DNA of 64,000 bases. Source: Chaetoceros tenuissimus. Its lineage: Eukaryota > Bacillariophyta > Thalassiosirophyceae > Chaetocerotales > Chaetocerotaceae. Positions 1 through 9,801 of the stretch are shown here, in pieces. Numbering within the stretch: the stretch's first letter is position 1; each line of letters opens with the position of its first letter. Under the pieces are notes generated by a model that searched no databases, had not been told where the DNA came from, and saw only the letters and a list, made by a program, of their open reading frames with translations. The position numbers were made by a program, and so were the translations under genes. The DNA is taken from the NCBI GenBank assembly GCA_021927905.1, contig BLLK01000045.1, positions 620,001-684,000 of the forward strand. The letters run 5' to 3'.

Positions 1-259
1 ATCACCATCGCTCATTTCGCTAAATAGGTTATGGATAGAAATAAGTCGGACCACATATGGCTTAGGTAGTACCAAGAGAAGAGAGCAACTGGCAATCAGA
101 GGAGCTGCAAACAACCCGCCGCCACACAGCACACCACAGCAAAAAAAGCATCTTGATCTTTCATCTCATATCAATTCATCAGCACATAATTCTCGGTGTG
201 TATTGGATCGAACATCAGTACCAACGTATTCACATACATTTTATTAGCATCCATTCAGA

Positions 260-1346
260 ATGTGGAACAATCAGGCACAAAATCCATATGGACCTCAATG
301 TAAGAATATTATATTATCGGATGCGACAACATGACAATACTGCATCATGATGCTTTTTATCTCATTCATCTCCTTGCTTTCACTCTTTTGCAGCAACTGG
401 AACCAGTGGAGGATCTAGTAGTAACCAACAGAAGCATGATATTTTCGTTGGAAACTTAGCTTTTCAAACAACAGAAGAGCAACTTCATCAAGTGTTTTCA
501 GAAATTGGTCGGGTGATAAAAGTAAGAATGGTATCGGATATGGAAACTGGAAAACCAAGAGGGTTTGCATTTGTAGAATTCGAAGATCCACAAGCAGCCC
601 TCTCTGCAATTAGAAATATGAACGATTACGATTTGAATGGAAGAAAGCTTCGTGTGAATTTCAGTAACAGTAGTCATTTGGAAACATTGGCTGGACAATT
701 GGGTATGGATATGACTAAGAAAGATGCGAATGTAAATATTGCACCAAATCTTGGATCTGCTCCAAGTGCAGGTGCGACAGGTATGGCAGGGGTCAATAGT
801 ACACAGTCAGGAGGTGCAGATGTGGGAACACAGGCAGTTGCTGCTGCTTTGAAGGGTATGTCAAAGGGTGAAATGTATGATGTCATGTCGAAACTTAAGG
901 AAATAGCAGACAAAGATCCTGAAGAAGCAAGGAAAATCATCTCAGGACATCCGCAGTTACCAGAGGCATTGCTTTTTCTAATGAGTCAATTGGATATGAT
1001 TAAATCGCCTCTTCCTAACAGTGCAGGTGCTCCTCCTCCTGCAATGCCTATTCCAGTTCCTCAACCAGCAGTTCCACCACCACCAACAGCTAGAAGTGAT
1101 CCAAGAGATCCTCGGGCAAGACAAGATCCAAGGGATCCAAGATCCAGAGGGGCTGATCCTAGGGCACAAATGCATTCGGTACCTCCACCACAACAGCCAA
1201 CTGGTAGCATCGCAGGATTGGATCCAACGTTGGTCAACCAAGTAATGGGATTGACTCCAGCTCAAATTCAACAATTACCAGTTGAGAAGCAACAAAGTAT
1301 TTTAGCATTAAGACAGCAGATTGAAAATGCCAGGGGAGGGATGTAA
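260..1346 (+). CDS. CSTF2: Cleavage stimulation factor subunit 2 (CstF-64), 2 exons
   Basis: Nuclear pre-mRNA 3'-end processing factor that binds the GU-rich downstream element. CDS joins 260-299 and 394-1346 (330 aa); the 94-nt intron has GTAAGA at its donor and a T-rich tract before CAG. An RRM spans about residues 29-105, with RNP2 (IFVGNL) and RNP1 (KPRGFAFVEF). About residues 135-190 match the CstF-64 hinge (helical, with EEARKIISGHPQLPEALL), which binds CstF-77/symplekin. A proline-rich linker follows with DPRDPRARQ-type repeats. The last ~45 residues match the conserved C-terminal three-helix domain (LTPAQIQQLPVEKQQSIL). The small first exon encodes only a Gln/Asn-rich leader. All hallmark domains are present, and the linker is shorter than in animals. 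Bases 1-259 look like its promoter and 5' leader. Confidence 0.92.
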
Positions 1347-1451
1347 GGATCAATGAATAATAAAATTACTATATTATTTTTTACAAAAGCATTTATATAG
1401 TTTTATTATGTACACAATCCAATATTCATACTTATTCTAGTCCATAGAGAA

Positions 1452-2606
1452 TCATAAGGGTGGTATACTTGAAGGACTTCTTCTCAAAAGATGATAGCAT
1501 GTTGATAGATCATTTTCTTGACTACTTGCTGCAATCATGAAGGGCAAGAGACCAGTGACTGGATCACACTCCTCAACGGTTGCATCTGACATTTGTAGAA
1601 TCATCATAGGATTATTTAAAAGACTCACACCACATTCCAGCGCAAGATGATGAAAAAGCCGACCATTTTCATCCCTCCTGTAAATGGATGAAGGATATCT
1701 TATTGCAAAATCATTCAGATACTCTGGAACAGCTCTAATTACATGGTGAAGAATGGGTAATTTTTTACTGGCAGGAATGCACTCTTTTATGATTTGAAAG
1801 GTTTTTTCTTTTCCGTAGAATTGGACTGCTACATCAAATGTAGTCTCTTTTCTATCATTCATTTGAAAAAGCAGTCCCAAGTCTCGAGGAAAGTATTTGA
1901 TTGTTTTTGACAATGTTAACGCGAAACTACCTGGACCATTAGTCTTGCTTGTTATAGTTGAATGAATGAAAGGCTCTTCACAGTGGTTCTCTTTGAGTTT
2001 CTTCTTGTTCCACTTGAGTAAAAATTCAAACCTTGATTTACACGCAATATCACAGCTTGCATGTAACAAATTATACTTATTGAGGTCCTTAGATTTGAGA
2101 AGTTTCTTGCTTTGTAGAATCTTGAGAACTTCTGTGTAAGTCCGATCAACAGCTGAAGACTTATCCATGCTCTTCATCTGACATAGAACTTGTAGCACGT
2201 TTGGAGTATGGACAATGGTGGAATACTTCATTTTCAAGCCTCCTCTTCCATTTCTCCCGTTTACATTATACAACATGGCTTCATCAGCAAGTAGTGGAAC
2301 GAATCGTACAGATTCAACAGATTGAGCACATGATTGTATCGGAATCCATGCCTTATGATTAAGACATAGTAACGAAGATGGAAATGCGCGGATAACTTTT
2401 TGAACTTGTGTGATGGAATGTTTTTTTTCATGCAGATTATGTAGCATCTTTCCAACTTCAGTAGAAAGGTCTCTCACCATACACCGAACATGTTCATCAA
2501 ACTTTGCATGTATCTGGTTGGGCAATGTATCTCGCAATTTTGCGAGCCCTTGGATAAAGGTTCCACGCGGTAGAAGGTTCTCGTATTCTTTTGACCAGGA
2601 TTCCAT
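1452..2606 (-). CDS. Ankyrin-like repeat protein of a diatom-type family
   Basis: Single-exon ORF of 384 aa; ATG at 2606 and TGA at 1452-1454. The sequence has degenerate ankyrin-like helix pairs: NKYNLLHASCDIACKSRFEFLL, ILHHVIRAVPEYL, GRLFHHLALECGV, and a terminal unit ending in TGLLPFMIAAS and YHLLRRSP. From memory of the family, the terminal TGLxPFMxAA...LLRRSP arrangement recurs in large lineage-specific ankyrin-like families of diatoms whose function is unknown. No signal peptide, membrane segment or catalytic motif is seen. The gene ends about 105 bp from the convergent CSTF2 gene and is divergent from the SET fusion gene. Function is unassigned; a protein-interaction scaffold is the most that can be inferred. 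Confidence 0.75.
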   Translation of the reverse strand: MESWSKEYENLLPRGTFIQGLAKLRDTLPNQIHAKFDEHVRCMVRDLSTEVGKMLHNLHEKKHSITQVQKVIRAFPSSLLCLNHKAWIPIQSCAQSVESVRFVPLLADEAMLYNVNGRNGRGGLKMKYSTIVHTPNVLQVLCQMKSMDKSSAVDRTYTEVLKILQSKKLLKSKDLNKYNLLHASCDIACKSRFEFLLKWNKKKLKENHCEEPFIHSTITSKTNGPGSFALTLSKTIKYFPRDLGLLFQMNDRKETTFDVAVQFYGKEKTFQIIKECIPASKKLPILHHVIRAVPEYLNDFAIRYPSSIYRRDENGRLFHHLALECGVSLLNNPMMILQMSDATVEECDPVTGLLPFMIAASSQENDLSTCYHLLRRSPSSIPPL

Positions 2607-3005
2607 GCTATTGTATATGTTTCCTTCAGTGTAAGCTATCCTTGATGAGTGTAGTTATTATGCGTATTGTATTGCAAAAGGCGATCAAAGATGATGAAAT
2701 AATACTTCTTCAAAATTCTAAAAGTTTGCGACAACTTCACAAGCTCCCGCCTGGAATCTAAAATTAACTTCAACGTCTCTAATTGATTCCTACTCTTGCT
2801 AAAAGATTTGAACGTTCAAATGAGTGTCAAAAGCAATTTTAGCAAGATTTATACTTGTTTGAAAAGCAACGGTCCTTAAATCTTTGATCGTGCGCTCGGT
2901 CATGCCTCATCAAAGACGCCTATTTCAGCTGCTCATAATTATATCACTTTTCACGAATGTTTTTTACCCTATAGCTTTTGTTGAATTGAAATAAGGAACA
3001 AAACC
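2607..3005. other. Divergent intergenic region
   Basis: This 399-bp AT-rich spacer lies between two divergently transcribed genes and presumably holds both promoters. I see no ORF, repeat or recognisable core-promoter element that I would defend. Confidence 0.5.
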
Positions 3006-6000
3006 ATGAGACTAGGACAGGCAATCACCGTCCTCACAGCTGTAGCAACATTTGGCCTCTCGGGGGTAAATGCAGAAGCTGACAAAGCGCAGTACCATAA
3101 TGAAGCTCTCTTCAAGTGGGTCAAATCATCAAATGGATTCATCCACCCTTCTCTAGAAATGCGCAGAGCTGACCCTTCCGATAGCACCTCCATGTTTGGA
3201 CTTTTTGCAACTGGGGATATCAAGGAAGATACTCAGCTATTCAATATTCCCTCTAAGCTAGTAATGAAGGATCCTACTGGAGCTGAAATTGAAGCTATGC
3301 AATGTGGCCTTGTGTATGAGCTTATTGACCACTTGAAAAAGAAGGATGAATCCGAATTCGCACCATATGTTAATTACCTTTTGGATACTCAGCCTGCTGG
3401 ACAATTGCCTTCTGCATGGTCCGATGCTGGTAGAGAACTTTTTATGCAAATTCTCGGACATGAAGGATTCACCATGGAAGAAGCAAAGGCTAGTCTTCCT
3501 GAGACTGGCGAACTTGACTTGGAAAATACCCTTGCTCCTGGATATCCAATTGGATGGATTGAGAACGAGTGGTATGGGCTTTGTGATGGACCAGAGGGAG
3601 AACTTGAAGAGTATGCTGCAATGATTGTGATTCAACGTGCATGGGATAACATTCTCATTCCACTCTATGACATGGTGAACCATCGTAATGGAAAGTGGCT
3701 CAACACCAAGAGTGACGAGTCTGGTGTCCACAGTGGAAAGGGTGTGAATGTTCTTGCATTGAGAGATATCAAGAAGGGAGAGCAGATCTATTCGACTTAC
3801 AACATGTGCGAAGATTGTGGAGGAAGAGTTAAAACTTATGGAACAGCGGAGATCCTTCGTGATTATGGGTTTGTAGAGGAATATCCACAAACTTGGATTT
3901 TCCAAGACATTGATGCTGATTTCCGTATTGATACGAAGGGTATTGATGACGATGGAGAGACAATTTATGAGATCACAGAATGGATCAATGGAGAGCCAGA
4001 TGAACAAGATCTTGTTGATCTAAAGGCGAAACTAGAAGAAGTGGAGTATGGAATCAAATTGCTAGGAACAAAGGAAGACCATCCTGATGTTTCTGAATAT
4101 GAGTATGCAATGATGGTAGAATACATGGAAGCTATGAAGACTGCATTCACTGTCGCATCGGAATGGGAAGACTCTGAAAAGATGTGTGTTGTTGATGGAT
4201 CTTGTAGTGTTACACTCGATCGTTACACAGATCTCGATGTTGAATATAATACCAGTATTGAGCCAGGGTACATGGATTCTTCATGTGATCTTCAACGTCA
4301 CTTTCACAAGTACGACGATGGAACATACCTCGATTTGGAGTCCTACAAGAGTCAATACCAAACCATTACATTCATGTACACAGCTGACAATAATGCAGCT
4401 TGTATGGATCTTGATGATACTGTCCAGATTTGTGATGACTACCGTCCTCAGTAAGTTCTACCACTTCTGTTAATCTTTTGTTGATCTTTGTAGGACATGC
4501 TAACACCTTCTTCATAGCTATCACGAGTATGCAGTTCATACCGCTGCAAGATTTTTGCCAAAGAATGGCCTGAAACGCGCTTTGTTTGTCGGTGGTGGGG
4601 ACTCTATGCTTCTTCATGAACTTCTCAAATATGAATCCATTGAACTCATCGTTGGTTTGGAACTTGATCAGAAAGTAACCAGAGGATCTTACAAGCATTT
4701 TGGAACTCAACCACATTTTGATGACGATAGAGTGGTAAGTTCATAGAATTTGATTATTCACTTTGTTTTTCATTTATGCTGAAGAAATTTCATCAACAAA
4801 GGAATGGTGGTTTGGAGATGCGACCAAGTCTCTCATGATGATTCCTAAGGAATATTTTGCTTCCTTTGATTTGGTACTTGTGGATTTGTCCGAGACTGTC
4901 ATGAGTTTTAAAGTCAGTGACGAATTGGATATCTTCGAAGCTTTGACTCTACTCGTGAAGCCAGATGGAATCTTTGTCAAGAATGAAGTTTACTTTGATG
5001 TTTTCAAGGAGATCTTCCCATATACAGCATTGATGCGCTGGTATGATGTACCTGTGGTATGTGCTCAGGTTATGGTAATGGGAAGTAGAACGATTGACTT
5101 CATGAAGCAAGAAATGATCGAACAGGATGCGGAGAAGCTTATTGTAAAGGACTTGAAGGACACCGAAGATGAGTATGAGATTGTGCACCATTACTCTCGT
5201 AACATGAACATTGTAGACAAATATTGTGGGCACAAAAGGGATGATTCGAAACAGACGGATAGTCCTGGTATTGCGATGCTTGTAGAAGTAGATGAAGAGG
5301 TAGATGTGGACATTTCTATTGAAGCTGTCGAAAAGGCCCTTCAAAAGAATTTTAACGTCATCAAATCCGTTAGATCTGATATGGATGAGTTCTCTGTGAT
5401 CACTACTATTCTTAAGGAGGGATACATCACTCTCAGACTTCTACCAAAGAAAAAGTATGCTGGATTTGACATTCATCTGTGGGGAAGCTTTACAAAACAC
5501 GAAACTGCGTTAAATGACATGCTTGGAGTTCTCAATGTATCAAAGTCAAATACTTCTTCTTATCGTCTTATTGCAGGAGGAATGTTTGGTGTAGACACCT
5601 GGAAGGAGGACAATGCGCTTCGTGGTCCACAATTCAGTGAAATTTGCGAAATCATGAAGGATTCTGTTCCTACTCCAGATAAGAAGCCCGGTCGAAGTGA
5701 TGCATCTGATGTTATGGATGGGATCAATACCGGTCTTAGTCTTCTTAATAAGAAGAATCTTAAAATTGCTGTTCTCGTAGGAAATGGTGAATCAGCTCCA
5801 TCATCGTACGAGAATGCCAGTGAAATTGTTGAAATTGGCTGTGAATCGATGCTTGGTTTCAATGAATTTGGAAAATTTGCAAAGGACAACCTTCAATCGT
5901 GCGAAACTCATCTTTTTAAGTTCTTGAAACAATCAGCACATGAAAAGAAATTTGATGCTATGGTAATCAGTGAATCAGCGGAGAAGATGACAAGCTCTGT

Positions 6001-6844
6001 GCTTTTGGCATTGCTTTCAACTCAAGGAACCAAATTTGTTGACTCAGTTTTCTCTAAAAATTCACTTATTTTTGCAGCATCTACTGACGGAAGTGGCAAT
6101 TGGAAGAAAAACTTCATGAAGCATTTTGCTGACGAAGTTTTCATTGATGAACCTGCCGCATTTGCTGAAGTTTTGTTGCAGAATACCTCCAAGGGTGGCC
6201 AAGTTGATCTTTACATTGTGAATGACGACGATGAGTACTTTGTACAGAAGCTAAATGCCAAGGTGACCGAGATCAATAATGATGAGACCAGCATTCAAGC
6301 TATTTTCAATGGAGTCTCAGGAGGAGCTTGGCTATTCCAAGATGAATTTGTACCTTCTACACCTTTCACTCCGGATGATTTCAATCAGATTCCTAGTCTT
6401 ACTCAGTGGGATCAGCAATCACCAATCGGACATCAAATCATCCTTCAATTCGAAGCCAATGGAGCGATTTCAAAGGAAGTTACACCAGAATCATTGAAGA
6501 AGGCCATCATCATGTCAATGGATATGATCGAGGAGAATAGTGTAACAACCGACTCGATTGAAGTTTACGCTGATCTTGGTGAAGGTCTACTCCTCACAAC
6601 CTTTTGGTCTCATGGAACGCTATCTGTCTTGTATGACGGCAAGACTCATATTGATGTGAACATCCTCACCTTGGATGAAAATGTCAAAGCGGGAGATATT
6701 CTTCAGAAAACAATTTCCAATACAATCAAACCGTTCAAGATCAGACTACGTGATGAGCAACCTAGAGGAAATGGCAGAACTGTAGCTTATCAGAGAGACT
6801 TGAATGATACCCCAAAGCCAAGATGGGCCCCAAAAACTTCTTAA
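3006..6844 (+). CDS. Secretory SET methyltransferase fused to aminopropyltransferase and AdoMetDC-like modules
   Basis: CDS joins 3006-4450, 4518-4734 and 4802-6844 (1,234 aa), with two 67-nt introns. Residues 1-23 form a signal peptide. Residues ~40-290 form a Rubisco-LSMT-type SET domain with PLYDMVNH, GEQIYSTYN and ILRDYGFV. About 480-690 form a spermidine-synthase-like Rossmann fold: YHEYAVH gate, FVGGGDS, GLELD, WFGDA, and LVDLSE where spermidine synthases have DSSDP. About 707-800 resemble a bacterial SpeH-type AdoMet decarboxylase (EGYITLRLLPKKKYAGFDIH), but the ESH cleavage-site context is not evident, so a pyruvoyl enzyme is doubtful. About 870-1000 (IAVLVGNGES, FDAMVISES) and 1060-1210 (EGLLLTTFW) look like a second, more degenerate pair. 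SET and first aminopropyltransferase assignments are firm; the rest is moderate. I infer an ER/Golgi enzyme modifying lysines and polyamines of silica-forming proteins. Confidence 0.8.
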
Positions 6845-7123
6845 TTAGATCATACCAAAACAACTAAAGTTTAGTATTCATTCATTCCTCAGCAGTCTAA
6901 TATTTTATTACTAAGTAAGGTACGACGTACGACATTAGTGGTGTCACTTGTTGGTCCAATGCAGTATCCATTTTGGTCTGGCCGTTGTAACTCTGATCAT
7001 TTCGTCGTCCGGACGACCACACAGAAAATCAAGAAGTAATTACCACTTTCATGTTACAGACTTATGCTACATTCTTTTGCGTTTGTTTATTTCGCAAATC
7101 AAAATTACTAGCTACCAGATAAA

Positions 7124-8368
7124 ATGAATTATCACTTATTTCTTTTTTGTGTTTTTTTCGCTTATATACAAACCGAAGCTTTTACTCTTACAAGCTTGAC
7201 TCAGACTCGATCAAATGGAATATTGCATGCCACCGAGAAAGATATTATCTCTGATCACAGTTCAGAGGTGAAATCTAAGCGACGTGCAAAAAGTGCAAAA
7301 TGGATAGCATGTTGTTCAACTAAGGACGTGACGAGAGCTATCGAAATGTATATTGAGGAAGGAGATCAAGTTGCAGAACTGGGCTCGCAACTTCGCGAGA
7401 GTTCTACTGCTATTTGCGAAAGGGTTGGCCCTGATGGGTATGCACATTTAGTAGATATTGAACGGAAATTCCCTAACGAGAAAAAAGGTCTACAAAGAAC
7501 GTCTGCCATGCGAAGGCTCGACGACGAGAAAGATTTCTACTCTGATCGGTCAACATTTACCGAAATGAAGAATTTTGATTTATGGCGAGAGGCACTTTTT
7601 CTGAAAAATATAGGAGAGACAAGGAGACAATACGATGCACTTGTAGTTGATGTTAGTATCGTTGTGGGTAATGATCTAGAGTTAACTTGCATATCTCTCA
7701 TAAAAGAGTTTCTAGCATTGAACGAATCGTCAGATAATGATGAGAATAAATGTAAGGTGGTGATTGCCAAGTCTGGATCGCTTCACGATCTAGCTAGGAG
7801 ATTGTTTCATGCCCAGAGATTATTTGATGGACACGAGTCTATAGACTATTCTTTTCTTCGCGGTTCTACTGCAATAATAGGAACTGTTGGAGTTGAAGAA
7901 TATAGACGTGCAATACCATTTGCTGTTCGTCCAAATGATGTCTGCATTGAAGTGGGTGCCCACATGGGAGTAACTACTAACTTAATTCATAGAGCTACGC
8001 TTGGGTCTGATGTTAGTGAAGAATCTGGGTGCATTGGGATTGATATTGGGCCACGCATTGTGAAAGCAGCTAGAAAGAAGTTCCCTGATGTAATCTTTGA
8101 AGTTGGTGATGCTTGGAAGGTGGGAGAATTGATGAGACAAAGACACAAGCATTTCCGCAACAATACAAATAATAGCATATACGATGCTGTCTTCGTCGAT
8201 GTTGGAGGCCTTTCCGGGGAAAACGGTTTACTTGAGGCTATTTCATTGATTTCTTCGATCTCAAACTCTCTTGAACCAAGATGCATTGTCATCAAAAGTC
8301 TTTGCATAAGGAGGCTTGCATCTAATCTAGTGCCGTTTTACGATGTATGGAAGAAAAAACACAACTAA
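7124..8368 (+). CDS. Secreted or plastid twin-Rossmann methyltransferase-like protein
   Basis: Single exon, 414 aa, with a hydrophobic N-terminal signal (LFLFCVFFAYIQTEAFTL) ending in an ASAF-like EAF motif, so plastid or secretory targeting is likely. Two AdoMet-binding-like segments can be read. The first is around residue 85 (GDQVAELGSQLRESSTAIC), followed by an acidic strand (HLVDIE) and DALVVDVS. The second is around residue 272 (DVCIEVGAHMGVTTNLI), followed by CIGIDIGPRIVKAARKKFP, EVGDAW and DAVFVDVGG. Both follow the motif I-II-IV order of class I methyltransferases, suggesting an internal duplication with the first copy more degenerate. Substrate unknown. The gene is convergent with chlorophyll synthase, 81 bp apart. 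Confidence 0.7.
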   Translation: MNYHLFLFCVFFAYIQTEAFTLTSLTQTRSNGILHATEKDIISDHSSEVKSKRRAKSAKWIACCSTKDVTRAIEMYIEEGDQVAELGSQLRESSTAICERVGPDGYAHLVDIERKFPNEKKGLQRTSAMRRLDDEKDFYSDRSTFTEMKNFDLWREALFLKNIGETRRQYDALVVDVSIVVGNDLELTCISLIKEFLALNESSDNDENKCKVVIAKSGSLHDLARRLFHAQRLFDGHESIDYSFLRGSTAIIGTVGVEEYRRAIPFAVRPNDVCIEVGAHMGVTTNLIHRATLGSDVSEESGCIGIDIGPRIVKAARKKFPDVIFEVGDAWKVGELMRQRHKHFRNNTNNSIYDAVFVDVGGLSGENGLLEAISLISSISNSLEPRCIVIKSLCIRRLASNLVPFYDVWKKKHN

Positions 8369-8449
8369 AATTAAAAATTATAATCGTACTTGAACTTGTT
8401 TACTGAAAAAAAAGAAGATACTTGTATTTTCTGTGTTTTGTTTTCTTGT

Positions 8450-9649
8450 TCACCAAACATGGTTTCCAAGACACAAAGCAGAAAGTAATACACCAAGAAA
8501 ATCGATAGGAGATGAAGAGGCAACATACTTCACATCATTTTTTAGTGGATCTTCCAAAAGTACAGTCTTTTGAAGATAAATATGAGGCACGAGTAACAGC
8601 AGAATGGCAGTGGCATATGCTGCCTCATCTATTGAATAAAGATAAGAGGATACAAGTACTGGTGGAATGTTCTTTGAAGCAATAACGATGTAACTTGCAA
8701 TATCAAAACCATACATCAATGGGATGGACATTAATCCAAATTTTTTGTCACCTTCCACTGATTTGAAGTCATTCATTACTGCATTTGAGATTCCAGTAAT
8801 AGCCCATGTTAGCGGAATGAGTACATTGGTTAAAGTGAAGTCTTCAGAAAAAACTGAGAGACCACACCACCATGGAAATGATATATAACATACACCAATT
8901 GCCAGAGCTCCACTCCAACCATTTTGCTTTAGTTTGAGTGGGGGTGCGGAATAAATATATGATATGATATATCCAACAGTTGCAATCATGGTTACTGTGT
9001 ATGTCTCATGATTCGCCCAAGAATCGAGGAATGCTGCAATACCGAGTCCTCCAAACAACAGGAATGAAAGTTGTGAAAACACTTCTTGCGGTTTGATGGC
9101 TCCACTTGGAATAGGACGATCAGGCTCGTTAATAGCGTCAATGTCTTTATCATACCAATCGTTTATTGTTTGGGCAAAGCCTTCACTCATAGGACCTGCT
9201 AAGATGACAGTGAGCAAAGCTTTCATCGCATCAGTGGTACCGAGAACTATGTCACGATCATTCACATCAAATGGATTATATATCCAATGGTAGTTTCCAC
9301 TAGAAGCAGCTCCACACATGACAATTAAGCTCAAAGGTATCCATGTTATAGGTTTCATAAGTTGTAAATGAACCTTCCATTTGTCAAGATCATGTGCAGC
9401 ATTCTTAATACCAAGCACTTGTCTGATAGAGGCATCTTGAAAGGGTTCCTCATTTCTTGGACTAGTTCCTGTTTGCAAATTCAATTTAGTCAATTGTGAA
9501 GGCTTCGTATGTTTGAGGAGATATTGATCAGTTCCAAATAAATCTAGCGAGCTCGAAACAGGACTACTATTGGACATCGGGGCAAAAGCATTACTCCTCT
9601 GACTAGAAATAAGAAATACGAAAGAGATTGTTATTGTAGTCATAAACAT
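8450..9649 (-). CDS. CHLG: Chlorophyll synthase (chlorophyll a synthase, UbiA family), plastid-targeted
   Basis: Single exon, 399 aa. It prenylates chlorophyllide with phytyl/geranylgeranyl diphosphate in the thylakoid membrane, the last step of chlorophyll a synthesis. The N-terminus has a signal peptide ending at NAFAP, the ASAFAP-type motif used for import into complex red-lineage plastids. The UbiA diphosphate-binding motif NDWYDKDIDAINEPDRPIPS is the ChlG signature, and the second Asp-rich motif is DFKSVEGDKKFGL. About eight hydrophobic membrane segments follow in the usual ChlG spacing. Length matches the family plus a transit peptide. It reads away from the PDZ-DENN gene's 3' end and is tail-to-tail with the twin-Rossmann gene. 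Confidence 0.95.
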   Translation of the reverse strand: MFMTTITISFVFLISSQRSNAFAPMSNSSPVSSSLDLFGTDQYLLKHTKPSQLTKLNLQTGTSPRNEEPFQDASIRQVLGIKNAAHDLDKWKVHLQLMKPITWIPLSLIVMCGAASSGNYHWIYNPFDVNDRDIVLGTTDAMKALLTVILAGPMSEGFAQTINDWYDKDIDAINEPDRPIPSGAIKPQEVFSQLSFLLFGGLGIAAFLDSWANHETYTVTMIATVGYIISYIYSAPPLKLKQNGWSGALAIGVCYISFPWWCGLSVFSEDFTLTNVLIPLTWAITGISNAVMNDFKSVEGDKKFGLMSIPLMYGFDIASYIVIASKNIPPVLVSSYLYSIDEAAYATAILLLLVPHIYLQKTVLLEDPLKNDVKYVASSSPIDFLGVLLSALCLGNHVW

Positions 9650-9801
9650 TTTTTAACAGGGTTATCTTTTGTTATGAAAATTATGAGAGGTGAATTCATC
9701 ATCATGTATCATATTTTGATGGCGGCTTCTCAATAAATGGCCGTTACAAAACGGTTAAGAAAAATGTTCTATTTCCTTCTTTCTCTCCTTTCTCCTGGTT
9801 T

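Noticed and set aside
3258-4007. 249-codon minus-strand frame opposite the SET domain
   Set aside because: Antisense shadow of a well-supported domain, with no homology and no promoter context.
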